This document shows, in pieces, positions 33,316 through 41,072 of a stretch of DNA of 44,750 nt. The stretch's first letter is position 1. Each line of letters starts with the position of its first letter. The DNA comes from Mizugakiibacter sediminis (GTDB lineage Bacteria > Pseudomonadota > Gammaproteobacteria > Xanthomonadales > Rhodanobacteraceae). Position numbers and translations under genes: made by a program. A model generated the notes under the pieces. It was not told the DNA's origin. It ran no database searches and worked only from the letters and a program-made list of their open reading frames with translations. The stretch is from assembly GCF_000953855.2 (NCBI RefSeq), contig NZ_DF970177.1, positions 41,026 through 85,775 on the forward strand, written 5' to 3'.

Positions 33316-35385
33316 TCAGCCGGCCAGTTCGTACGCCATCACCTTCTCCGGCTCCTGCAGGAAGTTGCCCTGCACGAAGGCCACGCCGCAGGTGAACAGG
33401 ATCGACATGCTGGCGGCGTCTTCCACCCATTCCGCCACCGTCAGCTTGCCCGCCGCGTGCGCCTGCGTGCACAGCTCGCGCACGCGCTGCTGGTTCTCCG
33501 GATGCTTCGGCAGCTCGGCCATGTAGCTGCGGTCGATCTTCAGGTAGCCGGCGTCGACGTGCTTCAGCAGCTGGAACGAGTTCAGGCCGGAGCCGAACTG
33601 CTCCAGCGCGAAGCCGCAGCCGAACTGCTTGATCGCGTTGACGAACTCGCGCGCCGGCTTCAGGTTGGTCACCACCTTGCTTTCCGGCATCTCCAGCACC
33701 AACGCGCGGCCGGGCACGCCGGCCGCGGCGAGCTGCTGGCCGATCCACGGCGCCAGCTGCTCGTCCTCCAGCGACTGCGGCGTGATCTTCAGGAAGAACG
33801 TGGCCAGCGCGCCTTCGCGCTGGCGCTCGGCCAGCACGCGGATGGCGTTGGCGATCACCCAGCGGTCGATCGCCGGCAGCAGACCGTGGCGTTCGGCGAC
33901 GGGCAGGAAGTAGCCCGGCAGCACTTCGCCCTTCGGGCCCTTCAGGCGCAGCAGGATCTCGTAGTGCTCGCCCTCGGCGCCCTGCAGGCTGATCACCGGC
34001 TGGTAGTAGAGCACGAAGCCGTTGTTGGCCAGCGCATCCTGCACCAGCGCCAGCCAGCCGCGCTCCTTCTCCGCCTCGGCCTTGTCCTTGGCGGCGGGAT
34101 CGTGCACGTCGACGCGGTTGCCGCCGGCGTTCTGCGCGTTGCGCAAGGCGCTGGTGGCCTGCGCCAGCACGGTCGGCGAGTTGGCGTTCTTCTCGCCGAT
34201 CAGGCTGCCACCGATGCTGAGCGTCAGGCTGACCGACTGCGCACCGGCCTCGAAGATCTGCGCCTCGACCGCCTTGCGGATCGCCTCGGCCACGGTCTGC
34301 GCCGGCTCGCCGTTGCCCCTCAGCAGCACGCCGAAGGTGTGGTCGGAGATGCGCCCGGCCACGTCGTGCGCGCCGAGCTGGGCGAGGATCTTCGCGCCGA
34401 GCGCGCGCAGCAGGCCGTCGGCGTTGCCGAGGCCGACCGCGTCGACCACGTTGTGGTAGTTGTCGGGCTCGATCAGCAGCAGCGCCTGGCTGCCCTGGCC
34501 GTTCGCCGCCGCGGCCACCGCCTCGTCGAGCACGCCGAGCATGTGGCTGCGGTTGTAGAGATCGGTGACCGGATCGCGCGAGCGCAGCGCGTCGAGCTGC
34601 TCGGCCAGCGCGGGGTCGACCTCCTGGCGGCGGAACACGATCTGGATGCAGGGCTCGCCCTCGAACGTGGCCTGGGCGAACTCCATCACCGCGTCGAAGG
34701 TGGAACCGTCGGTCCGCTGCGCCTTCAGCTCCAGCCGCGGCGGCGGCTTCTCGCCGCGCGCCAGGCGCTTCAGCAGCGCCTTGAAGTCCTCGGCGTTGGC
34801 CGGCGCCACCAGGTCGAGCAGGGTCAGGCCCTGCACCTCCTCGAAGTCCTCGAAGCCGAACATCTCGAGGTAGGCCTTGTTGGCGCGCACGTGCACGCCC
34901 TCGTGCACGTAGGCGATCGGATCGCGCGAGGAGTCCAGCAGGGCGTCGCAGCGACGCTCGGACTCGCGCAGCGCGGCCTCCAGGCGGCGCACGCTGCGGC
35001 GCATCGCCAGCGCCTCCGCCTCGCGGCGCACGACCGCCTGCATCTGGTCGGCGCGGCTGCGCAGCGCCAGCGCGCGCGCGCCGGCGAGGAAGGCGTCGCA
35101 GATGATCTTGTCGTCGGCGTGCGGCACCATCGCGATCAGCACGATGTCCTTGCCGGTCGCCTCGATCATGCGCGCGACCTCGGGCAGCTTGAGGTCGCGG
35201 GCGGAAGGATTGGCCAGCACCAGGTCGGGGCCGAGGCTTTCCAGCGCGCTCTCGAATTCCGCTTCGTTGCCGGCGCGCGCCGGGCGCACCGCGATGCCGC
35301 CGTTGCGCAGCGCGCTGGTGACCTGTTCGGCGTCTTCGACGGCGTCTTCGACGAAAAGGATCTTGGTGACGTTGTCCTGCTTCAT
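33316..35385 (-). CDS. fimX: FimX-like degenerate REC-PAS-GGDEF-EAL protein
   Basis: 689 residues, essentially the FimX length. An N-terminal receiver-like domain (KILFVEDAVEDAEQVTSAL) lacks the phosphorylatable Asp: the strand reads DLVLANPSARDL. A PAS domain follows (about 135-260), then a GGDEF domain with ISDHTF in place of GGDEF. The EAL domain has EILLRL in place of ExLxR and EQFGSG in place of DDFGTG, while QPV and LKIDRSYM remain. This is the pattern of Pseudomonas/Xanthomonas FimX, an inactive enzyme that binds c-di-GMP and works with PilZ and the PilB ATPase in type IV pilus assembly and twitching. No pilus genes are adjacent. Confidence 0.85.
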   Translation of the reverse strand: MKQDNVTKILFVEDAVEDAEQVTSALRNGGIAVRPARAGNEAEFESALESLGPDLVLANPSARDLKLPEVARMIEATGKDIVLIAMVPHADDKIICDAFLAGARALALRSRADQMQAVVRREAEALAMRRSVRRLEAALRESERRCDALLDSSRDPIAYVHEGVHVRANKAYLEMFGFEDFEEVQGLTLLDLVAPANAEDFKALLKRLARGEKPPPRLELKAQRTDGSTFDAVMEFAQATFEGEPCIQIVFRRQEVDPALAEQLDALRSRDPVTDLYNRSHMLGVLDEAVAAAANGQGSQALLLIEPDNYHNVVDAVGLGNADGLLRALGAKILAQLGAHDVAGRISDHTFGVLLRGNGEPAQTVAEAIRKAVEAQIFEAGAQSVSLTLSIGGSLIGEKNANSPTVLAQATSALRNAQNAGGNRVDVHDPAAKDKAEAEKERGWLALVQDALANNGFVLYYQPVISLQGAEGEHYEILLRLKGPKGEVLPGYFLPVAERHGLLPAIDRWVIANAIRVLAERQREGALATFFLKITPQSLEDEQLAPWIGQQLAAAGVPGRALVLEMPESKVVTNLKPAREFVNAIKQFGCGFALEQFGSGLNSFQLLKHVDAGYLKIDRSYMAELPKHPENQQRVRELCTQAHAAGKLTVAEWVEDAASMSILFTCGVAFVQGNFLQEPEKVMAYELAG

Positions 35386-35515
35386 GCGTGGGACTCGGGG
35401 CGCGGTGCGGCCGCAGGAGGACCGCCGTTCCGGTGCGAGCGTAAACCGCGGCCTAGGGGTTTTACCCGAACCCACCGCGCATTTCCACAACGGCCGCTGG
35501 CCGGCGCGGGGGCGC

Positions 35516-36523
35516 TCACAGTGGGCGCTTGCCGGCGTCGCCGGCCACCTCGCGCACCAGCCGCGGCACCAGATAGCCGGGCAGGCGGGCGCGCAGGGCC
35601 TCGACCAGGGCGCGGGCGCGGTCGTCGCCGACCTCGAAGTGGGCGGCGCCCTCGACGCGGTCGAGCTGGTGCAGGTAGTAGGGCAGCACGCCGGCTTCGA
35701 ACAGCCGTTCCGACAGCGCCGCCAGCACGGCCGCGTCGTCGTTGACGCCGCGCAGCAGCACGGACTGGTTGAGCAGGGTGGCGCCGGCCTCGCGCAGGCG
35801 TCCGCACGCGGCGGCCACGCCGGCGTCGAGCTCGGCGGGATGGTTGGCGTGCAGCACCACCACCTTCCGCAGGCCGAGGCCGGACAGCCAGGCGCAGAAC
35901 TCGTCGTCGACGCGCTCCGGCAGCACCACCGGCAGGCGCGAGTGGATGCGCAGACGGCGCACGTGCGGCGCATCGGCCAGGCCGTCGGTCAGCTCGGCCA
36001 GCTTGGGCGTCGACAGCGACAGCGGATCGCCGCCGGAGAGGATCACCTCCGACAGCGAGGCGTCGGCGCGCAGGTGCGCCAGCGCCTCGCGCCAGCGCGC
36101 CGCCGCGGCGATCTCCTCGGCATACGGGAAGTGCCGGCGGAAACAGTAGCGGCAGTTCACCGCGCAGGAGCCGCTGGCGATCAGCAGGGCGCGGCCGGCG
36201 TATTTCTGCAGCACGCCGTGCGCGGCGCGCGCGCCGAGATCGCCGACCGCGTCGCGCACGAAGCCCGGCGCCGGTTCCAGCTCCGCCAACTGCGGCAGCA
36301 CCTGCAGCAGCAGGGGGTCGTGCGGATCGCCGGGACGCATGCGCGCGACGAAACCGCGCGGCACGCGCAGGGCGAAGCCGGCGTCGTCCGGCGGCAGCCG
36401 CGCGGCCAGCGCCTCGAGGCCGAGCAGGGCCAGCAGCTCGCGCGCGTCGGTCACCGCCTCGCGCCAGAGCTGGCGCCAGTCGGCCGGCGAAAGCTGCGCG
36501 GGGGCAGGGCTTGCGGTTATCAT
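35516..36523 (-). CDS. epmB: EF-P beta-lysylation protein EpmB (lysine 2,3-aminomutase-like)
   Basis: 335 residues from ATG 36523. The radical SAM cluster motif is SCAVNCRYCFRRHFPY (Cys-x3-Cys-x2-Cys), followed by SEVILSGGDPLSL, the PLP Lys region near the C-terminus, and VLPYYLHQLDRVEGAAHF. EpmB turns (S)-alpha-lysine into (R)-beta-lysine, which EpmA attaches to Lys34 of EF-P. The gene is divergent from efp, its pathway partner, which confirms the assignment over a catabolic lysine aminomutase. EpmA is not in the window. Confidence 0.95.
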   Translation of the reverse strand: MITASPAPAQLSPADWRQLWREAVTDARELLALLGLEALAARLPPDDAGFALRVPRGFVARMRPGDPHDPLLLQVLPQLAELEPAPGFVRDAVGDLGARAAHGVLQKYAGRALLIASGSCAVNCRYCFRRHFPYAEEIAAAARWREALAHLRADASLSEVILSGGDPLSLSTPKLAELTDGLADAPHVRRLRIHSRLPVVLPERVDDEFCAWLSGLGLRKVVVLHANHPAELDAGVAAACGRLREAGATLLNQSVLLRGVNDDAAVLAALSERLFEAGVLPYYLHQLDRVEGAAHFEVGDDRARALVEALRARLPGYLVPRLVREVAGDAGKRPL

Positions 36524-36569
36524 CTGCGGTCTCGGATGGGGCGGCGCGCCCCGGTGAACAGCCCATTCT

Positions 36570-36594
36570 AGCCGCTTCCCGGGGCGGCTTTTTC
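36570..36594 (+). promoter_or_regulatory. hairpin plus T run just upstream of efp
   Basis: AGCCGC and GCGGCT pair around an eight-base loop (36570-36589) and are followed by TTTTT (36589-36593), 16 bases before the efp start. It has the form of a small intrinsic terminator or attenuator in the efp leader. The stem is only six base pairs, so activity is uncertain. Confidence 0.45.
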
Positions 36595-36610
36595 GTATCG
36601 GAGCACCCCC

Positions 36611-37177
36611 ATGGCGACCTACGGACTGAACGACGTCAAGAACGGCCTGAAAATCATCGTCGACGGCGATCCCTACACCATCGTCGAGGCGGAGTTCATC
36701 AAGCCCGGCAAGGGCCAGGCGTTCACGCGCATCAAGATCCGCAACCTGAAGAACGGCCGCGTGACCGAGCGCACCCTGAAGGCCACCGACACGGTGGAGG
36801 GTGCCGACGTCGTCGATACCGACATGCAGTACCTCTACAACGACGGCGAGTTCTGGCACTTCATGCAGCCGGACAGCTTCGAGCAGCACACCGCCGACAA
36901 GAACGCCGTCGGCGACGCCGCGCAATGGCTGAAGGGCGAGGAGATGTGCATCGTCACGCTGTGGAACGGCGTGCCGCTGTCGGTGACGCCGCCGAACTTC
37001 GTCGAGCTGAAGATCGTCGAGACCGACCCCGGCGTGCGCGGCGACACCTCCGGCGGCGGCGGCAAGCCGGCCAAGCTGGAGACCGGCGCGGTGGTGCGCG
37101 TGCCGCTGTTCGTCGGCCAGGACGAAGTGATCAAGGTCGACACGCGCACCGGCGAGTATGTCGGCCGAGTGAAGTGA
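36611..37177 (+). CDS. efp: translation elongation factor P
   Basis: 188 residues. The KOW-like N domain carries the modification loop [11 protein letters not shown] with Lys34, the beta-lysylation site; two OB domains follow ([37 protein letters not shown]). The sequence [20 protein letters not shown] is the standard C-terminal signature. EF-P relieves ribosome stalling at polyproline. The divergent epmB gene supplies the modification pathway. Confidence 0.97.
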   Translation: MATYGLNDVKNGLKIIVDGDPYTIVEAEFIKPGKGQAFTRIKIRNLKNGRVTERTLKATDTVEGADVVDTDMQYLYNDGEFWHFMQPDSFEQHTADKNAVGDAAQWLKGEEMCIVTLWNGVPLSVTPPNFVELKIVETDPGVRGDTSGGGGKPAKLETGAVVRVPLFVGQDEVIKVDTRTGEYVGRVK

Positions 37178-37184
37178 GACCGGC

Positions 37185-38516
37185 GTGAGCGTGCCGCGCG
37201 AGGTCGACCTGCTGATCGAGGCCCGTTGGGTCGTGCCCGTGGAGCCGCACGGCGTGGTGCTGGAGGATCACGCCGTCGCCGTCGATGGCGGCTCGATCGT
37301 CGCCGTGCTGCCGACCGCCGAGGCGCGGGCTGCCTGCGCGCCGCGCGAGCGCGTCGCGCTGGGCGAGCATGCGCTGATCCCCGGCCTGGTCAACGCGCAC
37401 ACGCACAACCCGATGACGCTGTTGCGCGGCCTGGCCGACGACCTGCCGCTGATGGTCTGGCTGCGGCAGCACATTTGGCCGGTGGAGGGGCGCGTGCTCG
37501 GCCCCGAGTTCGTGCGCGACGGCGTCGAGCTGGCGATCGCCGAGATGCTGCGCGGCGGCACCACCTGCTGCAACGAGAACTACTTCTTCCCGGATGTCGC
37601 CGCCGCCACCTACCGCCGCGCCGGCTTCCGCGCCACGGTCGGCCTGCCGCTGATCGAGTTCCCCAGTGCCTGGGCGAAGAGCCGCGACGAGTATTTCGAG
37701 CGCGCGCTGGCCGTGCACGACGACTTCCGCGGCGACGCGCTGATCGGCACCGCGTTCGCGCCGCATGCGCCGTACACCGTGTCGGACCAGGCCTTCGAGC
37801 GCGTGCGCATGCTCGCCGACCAGCTCGACGTGCCGGTGCACCTGCACCTGCACGAGACCGCGCACGAGGTCGAGGAAGCGAAGCGCGAGACCGGCCTGCG
37901 GCCGCTGCAGCGCATGCAGCAGCTCGGCATCGTCAACGACCGCCTGATCGCCGTGCACATGACCCAGCTCACCGACGCCGAGATCGCGCTGTGCGCGGAG
38001 GAGGGCGTGTCGGTGGTGCACTGTCCGGAATCGAACCTCAAGCTGGCCTCCGGCTTCTGCCCGGCCGAGAAGCTGCGCCGCGCCGGCGTCAACCTGGCGC
38101 TGGGCACCGACGGCTGCGCCAGCAACAACGACCTCGACATGTTCGGCGAGATGCGCACCGCGGCCCTGCTGGCGAAGGGCGTCGCCGGCGACGCCAGCGC
38201 GTTCGACGCGGCCGCCACGCTGCACGCCGCCACGCTGGGCGGCGCGCGCACGCTGGGTCTGGCCGACCGCATCGGCTCGATCGCGCCGGGCAAGCGCGCC
38301 GACCTCGCGGCGGTGCGCCTGGACCCGCTGGAGACGCAGCCGCTGTACCACGTGGTGTCGCAACTGGTCTACGCCACCGGACGCCAGCAGGTCAGCGACG
38401 TCTGGATCGACGGCCGCCGCCAGCTCGCCGACCGCGCCCTGACCGGCCTCGACGCCGACGCGCTGCGCGCCAAGGCGCGCGCGTGGCGCGAGCGCGTGGC
38501 GGCGATCGGCGGATGA
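37185..38516 (+). CDS. mtaD: 5-methylthioadenosine/S-adenosylhomocysteine deaminase (TRZ/ATZ family)
   Basis: 443 residues starting at GTG 37185, seven bases after efp. The amidohydrolase metal motif is intact (GLVNAHTHNPMTLLRGLADD), with HLHLHETAHEVEEA, VHMTQL, VHCPESNLKLASGF and LGTDGCASNNDLDMFGEM, all typical of MTA/SAH deaminases. It would deaminate methylthioadenosine or S-adenosylhomocysteine to the inosine forms. The order with ubiG (which produces SAH) and a MupP-like phosphatase is also known in Pseudomonas. Its stop overlaps the next start (ATGA, 38513-38516). Confidence 0.88.
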   Translation: MSVPREVDLLIEARWVVPVEPHGVVLEDHAVAVDGGSIVAVLPTAEARAACAPRERVALGEHALIPGLVNAHTHNPMTLLRGLADDLPLMVWLRQHIWPVEGRVLGPEFVRDGVELAIAEMLRGGTTCCNENYFFPDVAAATYRRAGFRATVGLPLIEFPSAWAKSRDEYFERALAVHDDFRGDALIGTAFAPHAPYTVSDQAFERVRMLADQLDVPVHLHLHETAHEVEEAKRETGLRPLQRMQQLGIVNDRLIAVHMTQLTDAEIALCAEEGVSVVHCPESNLKLASGFCPAEKLRRAGVNLALGTDGCASNNDLDMFGEMRTAALLAKGVAGDASAFDAAATLHAATLGGARTLGLADRIGSIAPGKRADLAAVRLDPLETQPLYHVVSQLVYATGRQQVSDVWIDGRRQLADRALTGLDADALRAKARAWRERVAAIGG

Positions 38517-38582
38517 CCCGACTCACGACGGCGGGCCGCCGCCCGCCCACGATGCGCATCATGCAAGCGACCAACGTCAGCC

Positions 38583-38627
38583 CCGACGAGATCGCCCGCT
38601 TCGAGAAGCTGGCGGCGCGGTGGTGGG
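38583..38627 (+). repeat. direct repeat copy 1 (ubiG N-terminal codons)
   Basis: 45 bases identical to 38780-38824, offset 197. It begins CCGACGAGATCGCCC and ends GCGGTGGTGGG, encoding DEIARFEKLAARWW. Sequence immediately outside differs between the copies. Confidence 0.95.
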
Positions 38628-38643
38628 GCGAGCCGGGTCGTGA

Positions 38644-38716
38644 CGCGGGATGCGATGAATCGCATCCCGCGCCGGCGAGCGCCCGGCCATGGATGGCCGG
38701 GCAGGCACCACGTGCC
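38644..38716. repeat. three consecutive hairpins of a REP-like element
   Basis: Stem 1 is 13 bp (CGCGGGATGCGAT with ATCGCATCCCGCG, two-base loop, 38644-38671). Stem 2 is 10 bp (GCCCGGCCAT with ATGGCCGGGC, two-base loop, 38681-38702). Stem 3 is 5 bp (GGCAC/GTGCC, 38704-38716). The stretch from 38716 to the ubiG start carries AGGAGGG (38736-38742), nine bases before the ATG. The element therefore provides the ribosome site of ubiG. Confidence 0.85.
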
Positions 38717-38751
38717 AGGGAAGGTTCGGTGCGACAGGAGGGCTTTGCGTC

Positions 38752-39462
38752 ATGACCGGCGTCGCGTCCAACGTGAATGCCGACGAGATCGCCCGCTTCG
38801 AGAAGCTGGCGGCGCGGTGGTGGGACCCCCAAGGCGAATCCCGTCCCCTGCACGACCTCAATCCGGTGCGCGCCGCCTTCGTCGTCGAGCGCGTCGTCCT
38901 GCACGGCGCGCGCGTGGCCGACGTCGGCTGCGGCGGCGGCCTGCTCAGCGAGGCGCTGGCGCGCGCGGGCGCCGCGGTGGTCGGCATCGACCTCGGCGCG
39001 GCGCTGATCGACGTCGCGCGCCTGCACCTGCACGAATCCGGCCTGCAGGTCGACTACCGGGTGTGCGGCTCGGCCGAACTGGCCGCGGCCGAGCCGGAAG
39101 GTTTCGACGCGGTCTGCTGCATGGAGCTGATCGAGCATGTGCCCGATCCGGCGGCGCTGGTCGCCGACCTCGCCGCGCTGCTGAAGCCGGGCGCGCGCCT
39201 GTTCATGTCCACGCTCAACCGTACGCCGGCCAGCTTCGCCGCGGCGATCCTCGGCGCCGAATACCTGCTGCGCCTGCTGCCGCGCGGCACGCACCACTAC
39301 GCGCAGTTCCTGCGCCCGTCGGAGCTGGCCGCGCTGCTGCGTCGCGCCGGGCTCGAGCTCGAAGAGGTGCGGGGCATCGCCTACAACCCGTTGACGCGCA
39401 AGGCGCGATTGACCGCGAACACCGCGGTCAACTACCTCGTCTGCGCGCGCAAACCCGCATGA
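38752..39462 (+). CDS. ubiG: ubiquinone biosynthesis O-methyltransferase UbiG
   Basis: 236 residues from ATG 38752. DEIARFEKLAARWWDPQGES, then RPLHDLNPVRAAFV, opens the protein. The SAM-binding motif is VADVGCGGGLLSEALARAGA, with VVGIDLGAALIDVARLHLHE and FDAVCCMELIEHVPDPAALV. The end is YNPLTRKARLTANTAVNYLV, as in UbiG. It carries out both O-methylations of ubiquinone synthesis. Start and ribosome site are supplied by an inserted hairpin element; a duplicated copy of codons 10-24 lies 197 bases upstream. The stop overlaps the next gene (ATGA). Confidence 0.95.
   Translation: MTGVASNVNADEIARFEKLAARWWDPQGESRPLHDLNPVRAAFVVERVVLHGARVADVGCGGGLLSEALARAGAAVVGIDLGAALIDVARLHLHESGLQVDYRVCGSAELAAAEPEGFDAVCCMELIEHVPDPAALVADLAALLKPGARLFMSTLNRTPASFAAAILGAEYLLRLLPRGTHHYAQFLRPSELAALLRRAGLELEEVRGIAYNPLTRKARLTANTAVNYLVCARKPA
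38780..38824 (+). repeat. direct repeat copy 2 (inside ubiG)
   Basis: Second copy of the 45-base repeat, within the intact ubiG reading frame. See copy 1 at 38583-38627. Confidence 0.95.
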
Positions 39463-40127
39463 AGCCGCTGCCCCCCCGCATCGACGGCGTGCTGTTCGAC
39501 CTCGATGGCACCCTGCTGGACAGCGCCCCCGACCTCGCCGCGGCGCTGGACGCGCTGTGCGGCGAGCACGGCGTGCCGCCGCCGCCGTATCCCAGCGTGC
39601 GCGAGGTGGTGTCGCGCGGCGCGCGCGCGGTGCTGCGCCGCGGCTTTCCCGGCGCCGGCGAGGACGCGATCGCCGCGCTGGTGCCGCGCTACCTCGATCT
39701 CTACGCCGAAGTGCTGGGCGCGCGCACGCGGCCGTTCGACGGCATCGACGCGCTGCTGGCCACGCTGGAAGGCCGCGGCGTGGCCTGGGGCGTGGTCACC
39801 AACAAGCCGGGCTTCCTCACCGCGCCGCTGCTGCAGAAGCTGGGACTCGCGCAGCGCGCCTCGGTGGTGGTGGCCGGCGACACGCTGGCGGTGAAGAAGC
39901 CGGATCCGGCGCCGGTGTTGCACGCCTGCGCGCAGATCGGCGTCGAGCCGCGGCGCTGCCTGTTCGTCGGCGACGACCTGCGCGACGTCGAGGCCGGGCG
40001 CGCCGCCGGCGCCTACACCGTGGCCGCCGCCTGGGGCTACCTCGACGGCGGCGATCCGCATACCTGGGAGGCCGACGCGGTGGCGCGGCGGCCCACCGAG
40101 CTGATCGGCTGGGTGGGCCGCGCGTGA
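39459..40127 (+). CDS. mupP: HAD phosphatase, MupP-like (MurNAc-6-phosphate phosphatase) or Gph
   Basis: 222 residues starting at the ATGA junction with ubiG. The HAD motifs are DLDGTLLDSAPDL (nucleophile Asp and acid Asp), VVTNKPG, KKPDP and FVGDDLRDVEAG. The family includes phosphoglycolate phosphatase (Gph) and the MurNAc-6-phosphate phosphatase MupP. The position directly after MTA deaminase and ubiG is that of mupP in Pseudomonas, where it acts in peptidoglycan recycling. The choice between the two activities rests on context, not on a diagnostic residue. Confidence 0.75.
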   Translation: MKPLPPRIDGVLFDLDGTLLDSAPDLAAALDALCGEHGVPPPPYPSVREVVSRGARAVLRRGFPGAGEDAIAALVPRYLDLYAEVLGARTRPFDGIDALLATLEGRGVAWGVVTNKPGFLTAPLLQKLGLAQRASVVVAGDTLAVKKPDPAPVLHACAQIGVEPRRCLFVGDDLRDVEAGRAAGAYTVAAAWGYLDGGDPHTWEADAVARRPTELIGWVGRA

Positions 40128-40954
40128 GCGACGCCGGTTTCGAGAGCTTCGTCGACAAGTGGCTGGTCGCCGAGCCGGCGCAGGCGATCGCGCTCGGCTA
40201 TCTCGACGCGGCGGAGCGCGACGCCTGCTGCGCGCTGGCCTGCCTCGAACACGAGCTGATCGCCGCCGCCTACGGCATCCGCGAGCCGCAGGTCGCGGCG
40301 GTGAAGCTGAACTGGTGGGGCGAGGAGCTGGCGCGCGCCCGCCAGGGCGAGGCGCTGCATCCGCTGACGCAGGCGCTGTTCGCCGACGCGCGCGCGGCGG
40401 CGCTGCCGGCGCCGCTGTACGCGGCGCCGGTGGCCGCTGCGCTGACGCAACTGGGGCAGGGCAGCGTCGCCGATTTCGAGACGCAGCTCGCCGCCGCCGA
40501 GCGCTTCCACGGCGCGCTGGCCGCGTTGGAGACCGCGTTCTGGTTCGGCGTCGAGGCCTCGCCCGCGCGCGCGGCGCGGCTGGCGGCGCTGGGCCATCTC
40601 GGCGCGGCGCTGGCCTGGCTGGATGCGGAAAGCACGCACGAACTGCCGCTGCCGATGGCGCTGCTGGCGCGGCATCAGTTGACGCGCGAGGGCCTGCGGC
40701 AGCCGTCCGCGGCGCGCCGCGCCGCGCTGCGCGACCAGTTGCAGACGTTGACGCAGGCGCTGGAGGCGGCGCAGCGGCTGCCCGGTCCGCTGTCGCTGTT
40801 CCGCGGCCTGCGCGCGCGCCGCGACCGCGCGCTGCTGGCCGGCGCGCTGCGCGCCGCCGATCCGCTGGCCGCGCTGCGCGCGCCGCAGCGGCCGCGGCTG
40901 GGCGATGCCTTCTATCTCTGGCGCGCGGCGCGCGAGCGGCGGGCGGGACGTTGA
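40124..40954 (+). CDS. squalene/phytoene-synthase-like protein without the Asp motifs
   Basis: 276 residues from GTG 40124, overlapping the phosphatase stop (GTGA). The all-helical fold of squalene/phytoene synthases is recognisable: ACLEHELIAAAYGIREPQVA, VKLNWWGEELARARQGEALH and FGVEASPARAARLAALGHLG, then LAWL. The Asp-rich motifs that bind prenyl-diphosphate Mg2+ (DxxxD) are not seen; the first reads LEHEL. In this it resembles NDUFAF6-type noncatalytic relatives, which assist complex I assembly. A role tied to quinone or respiratory metabolism would suit the ubiG neighbourhood, but that is inference. Confidence 0.7.
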   Translation: MSDAGFESFVDKWLVAEPAQAIALGYLDAAERDACCALACLEHELIAAAYGIREPQVAAVKLNWWGEELARARQGEALHPLTQALFADARAAALPAPLYAAPVAAALTQLGQGSVADFETQLAAAERFHGALAALETAFWFGVEASPARAARLAALGHLGAALAWLDAESTHELPLPMALLARHQLTREGLRQPSAARRAALRDQLQTLTQALEAAQRLPGPLSLFRGLRARRDRALLAGALRAADPLAALRAPQRPRLGDAFYLWRAARERRAGR

Positions 40955-41030
40955 GACGGAAACGCGCCGTTCACGCCGAGCAGCCATTGTGCCGGGCCGG
41001 CGCCGGCCCCAGTTGACGTAAAGTTGTCTT

Positions 41031-41056
41031 CCGGGCGGGCCACGGGCCCGCCGTTT
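41031..41056 (+). promoter_or_regulatory. hairpin in the folE2 leader
   Basis: GGCGGGCC pairs with GGCCCGCC across a three-base ACG loop just upstream of the folE2 start, preceded at about 40989-41005 by the self-complementary GGGCCGGCGCCGGCCC. Both lie in the 118-base spacer before folE2. No T run follows, so a terminator is unlikely. Confidence 0.4.
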
Positions 41057-41072
41057 CATGCGGGAAACCACC

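Larger units (their letters stand above)
38513..38755 (+). pseudogene. fossil ubiG 5' end read through into a hairpin element (80 codons)
   Basis: An 80-codon frame begins at ATG 38513 (overlapping the mtaD stop). It encodes the UbiG N-terminus NVSPDEIARFEKLAARWW and then runs into unrelated sequence (GEPGRDAGCDESHPAPASAR...) until TGA at 38753-38755. The UbiG-like part is repeated, 45 bases identical, inside the intact ubiG gene 197 bases downstream. The end overlaps the ubiG start as ATGA. It may still be translated as a leader peptide that couples mtaD to ubiG (inference). Confidence 0.75.

Noticed and set aside
38689-38751. Upstream extension of ubiG in its own frame
   Set aside because: The extra 21 residues are the translation of the hairpin element (second and third stems) and do not match UbiG; AGGAGGG points to 38752.
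40985-41072. Zur box upstream of folE2
   Set aside because: I looked for GTTATA-type dyads because FolE2 is often Zur-controlled; the spacer has only GC-rich hairpins and no such site.
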